A stretch of 45,945 bases of DNA. Source: Candidatus Thorarchaeota archaeon. GTDB lineage: Archaea > Asgardarchaeota > Thorarchaeia > Thorarchaeales > Thorarchaeaceae. The notes beneath the pieces are model-generated. The model saw only the letters and a program-made list of their open reading frames with translations. It did no database searches and was not told the DNA's origin. Positions within the stretch are counted from its first letter, which is position 1, and each line of letters opens with the position of its first letter. Of this stretch, positions 17,255 through 25,586 are shown piece after piece. The stretch is from contig JAEOUN010000073.1 of the NCBI GenBank assembly GCA_016839245.1, positions 1 to 45,945 of the forward strand, read 5' to 3'. A program made the position numbers and the translations under genes.

Positions 17255-17512
17255 ATGAGAACAGGAATACGTCTACCAAAAAGTGCTTTAATAATTCTTC
17301 AATTTCTAACAAAAAGAGGTCCTGTACCTCCTCGAACTATCAGTAAAGAAGCTAAAATGCCTTTACGAACAGTGACCTTTGCCCTAGATCGTCTGGTTGA
17401 CACTGAGATTTGCCAGAAAATCCCTAATCTTGAGGACATGCGTCGTACTCTGTATACTGTGAATACGGAGAAAGCACAGGTGATTTTCAATCATTATGGC
17501 TTACGAATGTAA
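17255..17512 (+). CDS. winged-helix regulator, cassette copy 2
   Basis: The 85-residue protein starts at ATG 17255. It has the same winged-helix layout as the protein at 16270, with LPKSALIILQFLTKRG, recognition helix PLRTVTFALDRLVD and wing IPNLEDMRRTLYTVN. It lacks the C-terminal extension of copy 1. It is followed by its own partner gene after 34 bp. The strong dyad around its TATA box suggests negative autoregulation. Confidence 0.8.
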   Translation: MRTGIRLPKSALIILQFLTKRGPVPPRTISKEAKMPLRTVTFALDRLVDTEICQKIPNLEDMRRTLYTVNTEKAQVIFNHYGLRM

Positions 17513-17546
17513 TTCACACATGTTCTACTAACTTGGAGGTAATTCT

Positions 17547-17957
17547 TTGGCAACACCAACTAATCTGATGCACAAATATAACGAAATCATACTGAGTCCT
17601 ATTGATTCAAGCGCCTGTGTATCTGGTGAATGTGCTTCAATGTTATACAATTCAGAATGGGTCACAATTCTTGTTATCCGTTCTCCAAAACTTGGTGAAC
17701 CACATTCGATTGAAGTTGAGGTGTCATTTCCAATTTGTGTCATAGATCCAAATTCATCCTCTTCAGGCATACAACAGAAAGAAGCTCGTGAATTCACTTA
17801 CTCAACTATTAATTATCTAAATTATCTCCTCAAGCTTCAGGATTCTGGTTTCACACTGGGAATTATATCCGCAGAAGGGATTTGGAGTGCTGTTATCGAA
17901 ATAAAAGAGGCTCTTGATGAGAGTTTTTTCGAGAAAATTATCCCTCCTACAAAATAA
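17547..17957 (+). CDS. unknown cassette partner protein, copy 2
   Basis: The 136-residue protein starts at TTG 17547, 6 bp after GGAGGT (17535-17540). It is homologous to the protein at 16627 (see the shared WV-I, SI-VEVS-P and L-L--GF motifs) but strongly diverged, so the duplication is old. It has a loop rich in Ser and Gln around residues 70-80 and ends in IIPPTK. The function is unknown. Confidence 0.7.
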   Translation: MATPTNLMHKYNEIILSPIDSSACVSGECASMLYNSEWVTILVIRSPKLGEPHSIEVEVSFPICVIDPNSSSSGIQQKEAREFTYSTINYLNYLLKLQDSGFTLGIISAEGIWSAVIEIKEALDESFFEKIIPPTK

Positions 17958-18088
17958 TCCTCTTGAAAATTGTGTAGTAAGATATCACTTCCTCATTAGA
18001 TTTCGACAGGAGTTCAAGGACTAGAGGAACTTAGTCTCACATTCTAAACCAATTAAAAAATCAAAGGATTTGATTTGTTGGCCCATTT

Positions 18089-18105
18089 CTACAGCTTATT
18101 CGATA
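18089..18105 (+). promoter_or_regulatory. possible hut regulatory motif upstream of hutU
   Basis: CTACAGCTTATTCGATA lies 38 bp before the hutU ATG, just upstream of a TATA-like CTTTATG (18109-18115). A close match, CTATAGCTTATTGATA, lies at 20864-20879 before hutH. This may be a shared regulator site or simply a similar promoter element. Confidence 0.35.
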
Positions 18106-18142
18106 ACCTCTTTATGTAGACTATCAATACTCATACCATCAG

Positions 18143-20201
18143 ATGGTGATACAAGTGCTTGATGTCTCAAAAGCAATGAAGGTCAAACTTTCGTCTGAGT
18201 TGCCTCCTGATCCAGTATTTGATCCACAGTATAGGCGAGCACCAGATCGTGGATTTAGTCTGAATGAGAATGAAACCATAATTGCATTAAAGAATGCTTT
18301 ACGCTACATTCCGCCAGACCATCATGAAAAACTCGCACCAGAGTTTCTTGATGAACTTCTATCCAGAGGTCGCATCTATGGCTACCGTTATCGTCCTCAG
18401 GGTGCGATTAAAGCAAAGCCTGTTAATGAATACAGGGGAGTCCTCGAGGCTCGAGCTATTCAGGTGATGATTGATAATAATCTGGATTTTGATGTTGCAC
18501 TCTATCCTTACGAACTGGTCACTTACGGAGCTTCATTCTAGATTTCCTAGATGAGTCGTTTAAAGTGGCCAAGTCTGTCAGAACTGGATGCAATATCAGC
18601 TCATTAAGAAGTATCTTGAAACTATGACTGAAGAACAGACCTTGGTAGTAAGTTCTGGCCATCCTGTTGGTCTATTCCCATCAAAACGAAATGCACCTCG
18701 TGTGATATCGACTAATGGTCTCATGGTCGGTATGTTTGATACACCGGAAGGTTTTCACCATGTTACACAGATGGGTGTCGCGAATTACGCACAAATGACT
18801 GCAGGCGGATGGATGTACATTGGACCACAGGGGATTGTCCATGGAACCTTCATTACTCTCCTAAATGCTGGTAGACTCTATCTTGGACTACCTGAGAATC
18901 AAGATCTTCGCGGGAAGGTGTTCCTGACCTCTGGATTGGGTGGCATGAGTGGAGCACAGGCAAAAGCAGTCGAGATAGCTGGCGGTATTGGAGTCATTGC
19001 TGAAGTTGACAAGAGTAGGATTGACACCCGACATGAGCAAGGTTGGCTGAGTAAATATTCATCTGATCTGAAAGAGATCTTTGAGTGGGTTGATGAATAT
19101 CGTAGGAAGAAAGAGCCTGTGTCAATTGGCTACTATGGAAATATTGTAAATCTCTGGGAATATGTGTATGATAACAATATCACTATCGAACTCTCCTCTG
19201 ACCAGACTTCATGTCACGCTGTCTATGATGGTGGTTACACTCCTCAAGGTGTGACCTTTGAAGAAGGTAGAGAATTACTCAAGGCAGATCGAGCTAGGTT
19301 CAACAAACTCGTAGATACGTCTCTTCGTCGGCAGTTCGAGCTTATAGAGGCAATGACAAAACGTGGTACATTCTTCTGGGACTACGGGAACTCCTTCATG
19401 AAGGCTGTCTTCGATGCTGGAGTAACGCGTATCGCACGCAATGGAAGGGATACCACTGAGGGATTCATCTTTCCGTCCTATGTAGAGGACATTATGGGTC
19501 CTATCTGTTTTGACTATGGTTATGGTCCTTTCCGCTGGGTATGTCTCAGTGGAAAACACGAGGATCTCATTGAGACCGATAGGGTAGCTATGTCAAAGAT
19601 AGACCCAACTCGAAGAGGGCAAGACCGTGACAACTATCACTGGATACGAGATGCAGAGAAGAATGCCTTAGTAGTGGGATCACAGGCACGAATTCTCTAT
19701 GCAGATGCTCAAGGGCGCGTGAATATCGCATTGTCATTCAACGAGCTGGTCAGAAATGGAAAAGTGGGTCCAATCATGCTGGGTCGAGACCATCATGACA
19801 CTGGCGGGACTGATTCTCCATTTCGTGAGACCGCAAACATATACGATGGCAGCAATATGATGAGTGATATGGCTCATCAATGTTGGTCTGGCAATGCTGC
19901 TCGTGGCATGACGATGTGTGTCCTTTCAAATGGTGGCGGCGTTGGAACTGGGAAAGCTATCAATGGTGGTTTTGGACTAGTCCTTGATGGATCGGAGCGG
20001 ATTGATGCAATCATCAAGTCTGCACTTGATTGGGATGTCATGGGCGGAGTTGCTCGACGTGCATGGGCTAGAAATGATCATGCCATAGAAACGGCAGCTG
20101 AATGGAATATTCGACTCAATGGAAAAGGTCAGATTTCACTCCCATATATTCCCGATGAACATCTTGTCGAGAAGTTGGTCAAGAAGAGACTTGGTAACTA
20201 A
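18143..20201 (+). CDS. hutU: urocanate hydratase, interrupted by a predicted 31-nt BHB intron
   Basis: HutU converts urocanate to imidazolonepropionate, the second step of histidine degradation, using NAD+. The predicted mRNA joins 18143-18530 to 18562-20201, giving 675 residues, close to the ~676 of the long urocanase type. Exon 1 encodes the N-terminal domain (PPDPVFDPQYRRAPDRGF ... ALYPYELVTYG). Exon 2 continues with GQVCQNWMQYQLIKKYLE, NAD-site motifs QMTAGGWMYIGPQGIVHG and GLGGMSGAQ, and SRDHHD-like GRDHHDTGGTDSPFRE near the active site. Without splicing, exon 1 stops at 18539-18541 and exon 2 has no start before ATG 18588, losing conserved residues. Its end overlaps the convergent endonuclease V gene by 4 bp. 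Confidence 0.9.
18531..18561 (+). other. predicted bulge-helix-bulge intron in hutU mRNA
   Basis: Seen in sequence: an outer helix of 9 pairs, 18516-18524 with 18563-18571 (one G-U), joins the two exons. A 3-nt bulge TTA (18560-18562) follows on the 3' strand. The central helix has 4 pairs, ACGG (18525-18528) with TCGT (18556-18559). A 3-nt bulge AGC (18529-18531) follows on the 5' strand. The inner helix pairs 18532-18541 with 18547-18555, with one bulged T and a 5-nt loop. Archaeal splicing endonuclease cuts after the second base of each bulge, here after 18530 and after 18561. Ligation gives the codons TAC GGA GAA AGT GGC CAA, that is YGESGQ, matching the urocanase family. The length of 31 nt shifts the frame, and the insert carries in-frame stops. 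Confidence 0.9.
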
Positions 20202-20827
20202 TCCATCTCTTCACGCAGTACTTCTCTTGACAATATATGTGCCCTTCGCAATGGTTCGGGATATCCATCCACACTAGAATTAGAAACAACTGTAACAGCG
20301 GTAGCTAGTGATATCTTATGTCCTATTGATACATAGACCGGCTTTTTTTCCTTGAGCCATAATACTTGTCCAATTATTTCATCCTCATGAATAATGTCCG
20401 CAGAATTTCCCAAACGAAAGCCAATAGTTCCAAGTAATAGTTTCTTTGCGACGCCAATAGTCTGAACATTCATTTTGACTCCAAGATATGAAGCGAGTCC
20501 AAACCTTCTTGGATGCAGTATTCCATTTCCATCTACTAATATTGTCCCTGAAGTCTTGAGAGTCTTTAGGAGTTCGATTAGAAATGGTCCTTCTCTGAGC
20601 TGGAAGAATCCTGGGATATAGTCTGATTCAATCTCTCTAACAACCGCTGTTGAAGATATGACCACCTTTTTTATGACATCAAGGGCTATTGCTACTCCTG
20701 CACCAAGATCCTCCGAATATGCGACATCTACACCAATAACTATCGGATACGATGAGGTAGATACATCCTCTCTTATGATAATCTTAGCAAGTTCTTCCTG
20801 TTCCTTTGCAAGTTTCTCTAGATCCAA
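20198..20827 (-). CDS. nfi: endonuclease V
   Basis: The 209-residue protein starts at TTG 20827. It cleaves DNA near deaminated bases such as inosine, or inosine-containing RNA. The catalytic acids are in place: D34 in IGVDVAY, E79 in FFQLREGP and D99 in LVDGNGILHPRRFG. The YIPGF wedge motif is at 70-74. It is convergent with hutU (4-bp overlap) and divergent from hutH. There is no functional link to histidine breakdown, so its placement looks incidental. Confidence 0.92.
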   Translation of the reverse strand: MDLEKLAKEQEELAKIIIREDVSTSSYPIVIGVDVAYSEDLGAGVAIALDVIKKVVISSTAVVREIESDYIPGFFQLREGPFLIELLKTLKTSGTILVDGNGILHPRRFGLASYLGVKMNVQTIGVAKKLLLGTIGFRLGNSADIIHEDEIIGQVLWLKEKKPVYVSIGHKISLATAVTVVSNSSVDGYPEPLRRAHILSREVLREEMD

Positions 20828-20863
20828 TATTATGCCACACTCTCTTGTATTGTCACACTCTCG

Positions 20864-20879
20864 CTATAGCTTATTGATA
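20864..20879 (+). promoter_or_regulatory. hut-like motif upstream of hutH
   Basis: CTATAGCTTATTGATA begins 66 bp before the hutH ATG and resembles CTACAGCTTATTCGATA before hutU. It contains the 8-bp palindrome GCTATAGC at 20863-20870. It could be an operator or promoter element. Support is the two-copy similarity only. Confidence 0.35.
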
Positions 20880-20929
20880 CTTGCTTTCAGTTCGATAACT
20901 ACTAAAGAGAGCAGGAGTGAAAGTAATCC

Positions 20930-22474
20930 ATGGTGAGTAGTGTGACTGTAGCAATTGATGGTGAGAATCTTACGATGAGTGATGTTATACAGGTCGCTCG
21001 CTATAATTCCAAAGTAGAATTGGCACAAGCCGCAGTAGAAAAAATCACCAAAAGCCGCGCTGTCGTTGAACACGCTATTAAAGATGGTCGCACAGTATAT
21101 GGTGTAAATACAGGTTTTGGTGAATTAGCTTCTGTATCTATCGGACCGAAGGATCTTGCCAAACTACAGGTGAATCTCATTCGCAGTCATAGTGTCGGAG
21201 TTGGTGAACCCTTCACCATTGATGTGGTCCGTGGTATGATGCTTCTTCGTGCAAACGCTTTAGCTAAAGGGTATTCAGGAGTCCGCCTTGAAGTAATTCA
21301 GACACTGATTGATCTATTAAATTCGGGAGTCACTCCTGTTGTTCCTCAACAAGGATCAGTTGGTTCTAGTGGCGACCTCGCGCCGCTTGCTCATATGGCG
21401 CTTGTCATGATTGGCGAGGGTGAGGTTTTCTATAAAGGGGAACGTATGAGTGGCGCAGAAGCGCTCAAAAAAGCTGGAATCAAACCCATTGAACTCAATG
21501 CAAAAGAAGGTGTTGCTCTCATTAATGGCACACAGCCTATGACCTCGGTAGGAACCCTAGCAATATATGACGCTCTTAATACAGTTAAAGATGCAATAAT
21601 CGCAGCCTCTCTTAGCTTAGAAGCCTTACGAGGTACGCGTACAGCATTTAATGAGAAAATCCATGCAGTCAGACCACATGAAGGGCAAAATGATGTAGCT
21701 CGAATAATGAGACTGATTTTGGACGATAGTGAAATCAATCAATCTCATGTCAATTGTGGCAAGGTTCAGGATGCTTATTCACTCCGGTGCTCACCTCAGG
21801 TGATTGGCGCAACACTTGATACAATTCGCTATGTTGAGAGTGTACTTGAGACTGAGATTAATTCTGCAACAGATAATCCACTCGTCTTTTCAGAAGACGA
21901 TACAGTCCTCTCGGGAGGTAATTTCCATGGTCAGCCTATAGCGTTGGCAATGGATTTTCTTGGTATTGCTCTCTCAGAACTTGCTAATATCTCAGAAAGG
22001 CGAATAAATCGGCTTGTTAATCCTCACCTGAGTGGTCTTCCTGCCTTCTTAACAACGGAGGGTGGTCTTGAATCAGGAATGATGATTGCACAGTATACTG
22101 CAGCTGCTCTTGTATCTGAGAACAAAGTTCTTGCTCATCCTGCCAGTGTGGACTCTATCCCAACAAGTGCAGACCAAGAGGACCATGTAAGTATGGGTAC
22201 GATTGCTGCACGAAAAGCCGCTCAAATTCTTGAGAATGTCAAGAATGTAATTGCTATTGAATACATGTGTGCACTTCAAGGGCTTGACCTCTTGGCTCCA
22301 ATGAAGACTTCGAAATCCTTAGAAAAAGCTCGAGGATGCATTCGTGAAGTGGTTGACAAGCTTGAGGATGATCGACCTTTGAGTCCTGATGTCCAAAAAA
22401 TAAGGTCATTGATGAATGACGGGGCAATCATTTCAGCTGTTGAATCAGTTGTTGGTCAAATTATTGATGCCTAA
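20930..22474 (+). CDS. hutH: histidine ammonia-lyase
   Basis: The 514-residue protein starts at ATG 20930, 12 bp after AGGAG. It removes ammonia from histidine to give urocanate. The N-loop tyrosine lies in YGVNTGFG (Y57). The MIO cofactor motif reads GSVGSSGDLAPL, so the cyclising tripeptide is Ser146-Ser147-Gly148 in place of the usual Ala-Ser-Gly. NTGFGE, SATDNPLVF-like NSATDNPLVF and NFHGQPIA are family-conserved. It ends 3 bp from the convergent hutI. Confidence 0.93.
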   Translation: MVSSVTVAIDGENLTMSDVIQVARYNSKVELAQAAVEKITKSRAVVEHAIKDGRTVYGVNTGFGELASVSIGPKDLAKLQVNLIRSHSVGVGEPFTIDVVRGMMLLRANALAKGYSGVRLEVIQTLIDLLNSGVTPVVPQQGSVGSSGDLAPLAHMALVMIGEGEVFYKGERMSGAEALKKAGIKPIELNAKEGVALINGTQPMTSVGTLAIYDALNTVKDAIIAASLSLEALRGTRTAFNEKIHAVRPHEGQNDVARIMRLILDDSEINQSHVNCGKVQDAYSLRCSPQVIGATLDTIRYVESVLETEINSATDNPLVFSEDDTVLSGGNFHGQPIALAMDFLGIALSELANISERRINRLVNPHLSGLPAFLTTEGGLESGMMIAQYTAAALVSENKVLAHPASVDSIPTSADQEDHVSMGTIAARKAAQILENVKNVIAIEYMCALQGLDLLAPMKTSKSLEKARGCIREVVDKLEDDRPLSPDVQKIRSLMNDGAIISAVESVVGQIIDA

Positions 22475-22476
22475 AT

Positions 22477-23751
22477 TTATGGTCCTAACCTTGTGTGAAC
22501 AACTTGTCCATTTGAGATTACTGTGTGCACTAAGTTTGCGCCAAATCGCCAAGACAGATATTCAGGATTAGGACAGTCAAGAACAAGAATATCAGCTTTC
22601 TTACCTACTTCAATGCTTCCAAGTTCTTCAGCTCTATCGATTGCGTGAGCTGCATTTATAGTGACTGCTGCTAGTGCCTCTCTCGGATACATCTTCATCC
22701 TGTAGCATGCTAATGCAATTGTAAAGAAAAGTGACTCATTGGCACAGTTTGGATTAAAATCCGTAGCTAGTGCTACTGGTAATCCCATGGTAATCATTTT
22801 TCGTGCATCAGCGTAGTTTGTGTTGAGACTAAAAGCAGTAGCAGGAAGAAGAGTTGCAATAGTACCCGTCTTTCTCATCGCTTCAAGTCCATCATCCGAT
22901 GCCATGAGTAAATGATCTGCAGAGACTGCTCTCATCTCAGCTGCGAGTTCAGCACCTCCAAGTTGTACAATCTCATCAGCATGAATCTTTAGTTTCAATC
23001 CTTTCGCTTTTGCTGCTCGTAGAATAGCTCGGGATTGTTCAATATCGAATACACCCTTTTCACAGAAGACATCACAGAATTCGGCCAGTCTACTATCTGC
23101 TACAGTAGGTATCATCTCGTTAATTATCAAATCTACATAGTTTTCTGGTCTTCCCTCGTATTCAGGAGGTATTGCATGAGCGCCGAGAAACGTAGACACA
23201 AGATTAGCAGGTATTTTACGTTGGATGTCTTCAACTGCTCTAAGCATCTTGAGCTCATTTTCAGTATCTAATCCATAACCACTCTTCGCTTCAATAGTTG
23301 TAGTACCATTGGCTAACATACTCTCAGCATAGGAGAATCCATTACTACTGAGCTCATCTAGTGATGCTTTCCTTGTTGATGTGAGCGTGTTGAGAATTCC
23401 TCCTCCTTCCTTGAGGATCTCAAGGTACGTCTTTCCCGCTAGTTTTAGAGCAAAATCCTTCTCACGAGATCCACCAAAAGTAAGATGGGTATGACTATCA
23501 ACAAATCCTGGTGTAGCCAACATTCCTGGAAATTCGATTAATGGTATATCCTGTTTATCATCTACTTCCGATAGGACTTCCTTAGTAGGTCCAACAGCAA
23601 TGATTGTTCCATCTTTAATTGCTATAGCACCATTCTCTATTATCGAGAGTTCCTTCAACTCATCTCCTCTCTTTGGTCTATCTGAGTGACCTTCAAGTGT
23701 GGCAAGCTGTCCAATATTCGTCAGGAGGATATCTGGTTTCATCTCAATCAC
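22477..23751 (-). CDS. hutI: imidazolonepropionase
   Basis: The 424-residue amidohydrolase starts at GTG 23751 or ATG 23742 (MKPDILLTN). It opens the imidazolone ring to formiminoglutamate, the third step of histidine degradation. Metal ligands are visible in FVDSHTHLTFGG, the substrate loop in FLGAHAIPPEY, and further ligands in LKIHADE and ATDFNPN. The length and order are typical. The final enzyme, a formiminoglutamase or formiminotransferase, is not in the window. Confidence 0.93.
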   Translation of the reverse strand: MIEMKPDILLTNIGQLATLEGHSDRPKRGDELKELSIIENGAIAIKDGTIIAVGPTKEVLSEVDDKQDIPLIEFPGMLATPGFVDSHTHLTFGGSREKDFALKLAGKTYLEILKEGGGILNTLTSTRKASLDELSSNGFSYAESMLANGTTTIEAKSGYGLDTENELKMLRAVEDIQRKIPANLVSTFLGAHAIPPEYEGRPENYVDLIINEMIPTVADSRLAEFCDVFCEKGVFDIEQSRAILRAAKAKGLKLKIHADEIVQLGGAELAAEMRAVSADHLLMASDDGLEAMRKTGTIATLLPATAFSLNTNYADARKMITMGLPVALATDFNPNCANESLFFTIALACYRMKMYPREALAAVTINAAHAIDRAEELGSIEVGKKADILVLDCPNPEYLSWRFGANLVHTVISNGQVVHTRLGP

Positions 23752-23786
23752 AAAATAATGAGTACAGTGGGTATTGATTTACATTA

Positions 23787-23800
23787 CGCTACATGTAGCG
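23787..23800. promoter_or_regulatory. 14-bp perfect palindrome upstream of hutI
   Basis: CGCTACATGTAGCG reads the same on both strands and lies in the 105-bp gap between hutI and the phosphoribosyltransferase gene, 36 bp from the hutI start. It is a plausible dimeric regulator site. Confidence 0.5.
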
Positions 23801-23856
23801 GCATTAATTAGGCAGATAGTTTGAAATTTGTCAAGCCAATCATGAGGCAAAACACA

Positions 23857-24438
23857 ATGGACTATCTTATCTTAAGCTGGCAAGATGTTTATAATCTCAC
23901 TTTGCAACTCTCTGAAAAGATTGTATCAAGTGGCTTTAAGCCTGATATTATCGTAGGAATTGCTAGAGGTGGATGGATTCCTGCACGAATTCTGTCTGAT
24001 GTATTATACATGGAAACTCTGCAAAACATTCGAATAGAATATTATACTGATGTCGGTGTCAGAGGTAAAGAACCGAAGATTACACAGCCGCTATCAGGTT
24101 CTCTTGAGGGCAAAAAAGTGCTTATCGTTGATGAGGTTGCTGACACTGGTGATAGTCTCTACCACGCAATTGAACATGTGAAGAAACTCGGGGTTGGCGA
24201 ATACAGATCTGCTGTCCTTCACCTCAAACCTAACTCTCGGATAACACCTGATTATTACATGGTGAAAACATCCAGCTGGACTGTATATCCTTGGGAAAAC
24301 CGTGAGTCTATAATCTCACTTGTCAAGATGTTTAAGGCTGAAAAACCTACAATGACAATGAAACAAATCCGTGATAAGTTAGTATTCGATGTTGGATTTG
24401 AACCAACTGTAGCTGATTATTTCATCAAACGGCTTTAG
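23857..24438 (+). CDS. phosphoribosyltransferase (purine/xanthine type)
   Basis: The start ATG 23857 follows GAGG (23844-23847) and matches the family opening, giving 193 residues; TTG 23821 is an upstream alternative. The PRPP loop is VLIVDEVADTGDSL, and an upstream IIVGIARGGWIPARIL segment matches the PRTase fold. It probably transfers a phosphoribosyl group to a purine base such as xanthine, guanine or hypoxanthine. The base specificity is not readable. cgi121 follows 18 bp later. Confidence 0.85.
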   Translation: MDYLILSWQDVYNLTLQLSEKIVSSGFKPDIIVGIARGGWIPARILSDVLYMETLQNIRIEYYTDVGVRGKEPKITQPLSGSLEGKKVLIVDEVADTGDSLYHAIEHVKKLGVGEYRSAVLHLKPNSRITPDYYMVKTSSWTVYPWENRESIISLVKMFKAEKPTMTMKQIRDKLVFDVGFEPTVADYFIKRL

Positions 24439-24456
24439 AATGATGAGGTCTATTCA

Positions 24457-25035
24457 TTGATTCAGAAATTATCATACAAAGATGATACTTACACTATTGG
24501 TCTATCTGAAATCGCAAATTTAAATGGATTAGGGGTGAACCAATTATTGGATTTGGCAAAATCACATTCAGAAGATGTCTTTGTAATTCAATTTTTCAAT
24601 AGTCATCTGATTGCAAGCGAGCTTCACCTCTTATCCGCTGCTCAAAACGCTCTTAATGCTTGGAGTGGTGGTTATATGATATCTAGGTCTCCTGATGTTG
24701 AGGTAATTGTATATGCATCAGCTCAGAGACAAATTCATCAAGCATTAGAGATTATGGGTGTGAAAGATGGACTTGCTACAATTACTGTGGTCGTAATAGA
24801 CAAGAATGAAGAGAATGTCACTAAAGTTCTTGAAGGTGTGACTGATAAAATCGGTGAAGAAATCGTTCCACCTTTCATACCGACTGAAGAAAAAATCAGT
24901 ACTTTGATGAAAGTCTTTGATATCACCGGTGCGGAAATTCAACAATTCCTTACTTCAGATGCTTTGACTGATAAAAAACACGCCTTAACAAGATGCATCA
25001 CTAGTAGGGTTTCTCTCGTGGCAATTGGTACATGA
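24457..25035 (+). CDS. cgi121: KEOPS complex subunit Cgi121
   Basis: The 192-residue protein starts at TTG 24457. HLLSAAQNALNAWSGGYMISRSPDVEVIVYASAQRQIHQAL is split here by the family core: the QNALNA helix, the MISRS turn and the VYASAQRQI strand-helix, all characteristic of Cgi121/TPRKB. It binds tRNA and recruits it to KEOPS for t6A synthesis. A ~40-residue C-terminal extension follows the core. Confidence 0.8.
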   Translation: MIQKLSYKDDTYTIGLSEIANLNGLGVNQLLDLAKSHSEDVFVIQFFNSHLIASELHLLSAAQNALNAWSGGYMISRSPDVEVIVYASAQRQIHQALEIMGVKDGLATITVVVIDKNEENVTKVLEGVTDKIGEEIVPPFIPTEEKISTLMKVFDITGAEIQQFLTSDALTDKKHALTRCITSRVSLVAIGT

Positions 25036-25048
25036 TTCAATTATGCTG

Positions 25049-25579
25049 CTAATCATCCATCATGCTCTTGATTGAAAGGATATCTGTATCTTCTTTTAAA
25101 ACTGCTATTCCAGTCCATTCTGCTACGATTTCTATTAAGACTGTATTATCAGGAGAATCTAGGTTTACCTTTCTTGGAATTTGATCAGCTACTGCAATAA
25201 CTACATCCATATTCTCAAGAGTAGTGTGTCTTCTCCGAACAGTGACTCTAAAACTTTCATTCTCTGGGATTTTTTCAAGCAATTTTCTTGCAGCTTCTTT
25301 TATTCTATCTAGGTCTGTTTCTATACAGAGGTCGAATGGAGTGAATCTAATGGCAAATCTAAACTGATAGGGATTTTCTAATGCAAAGCCCTTGAGGTGA
25401 TGCACGACTTCAAAAGGATTTAGTGAGGTCTTGCAGGTTAATAATCCTGAGATGTCTGTATTGAAGATCTCAAGTTCCGAATCCTGTAGGAGATCTCCAA
25501 TAAAATACTGAATCTCTGACTTTGCTGCACGTTCTCTCTCGCGTGGACATCCGATAAGCATGTTAAACTTTGACAGCAA
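25049..25579 (-). CDS. THUMP domain protein (Tan1-like)
   Basis: TTG 25579, 7 bp after the Sua5 stop, gives 176 residues and the expected FNMLIGCPRERE opening. The frame is open upstream to 25633, and ATG 25561 is another option. Residues 30-150 form a THUMP fold, with FALENPYQFRFAIRFTPFD and ESFRVTVRRRHTTLENMDV. Tan1 proteins help acetylate cytidine in tRNA. The gene forms a tRNA-modification pair with Sua5. Confidence 0.75.
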   Translation of the reverse strand: MLSKFNMLIGCPRERERAAKSEIQYFIGDLLQDSELEIFNTDISGLLTCKTSLNPFEVVHHLKGFALENPYQFRFAIRFTPFDLCIETDLDRIKEAARKLLEKIPENESFRVTVRRRHTTLENMDVVIAVADQIPRKVNLDSPDNTVLIEIVAEWTGIAVLKEDTDILSIKSMMDD

Positions 25580-25586
25580 CCTTCCC

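Noticed and set aside
18531..18587. hutU as two independent genes, or as a simple frameshift pseudogene.
   Set aside because: A pseudogene or sequencing error would not be expected to produce a complete BHB fold whose predicted cut sites restore the frame exactly, while the rest of both exons shows no other damage.
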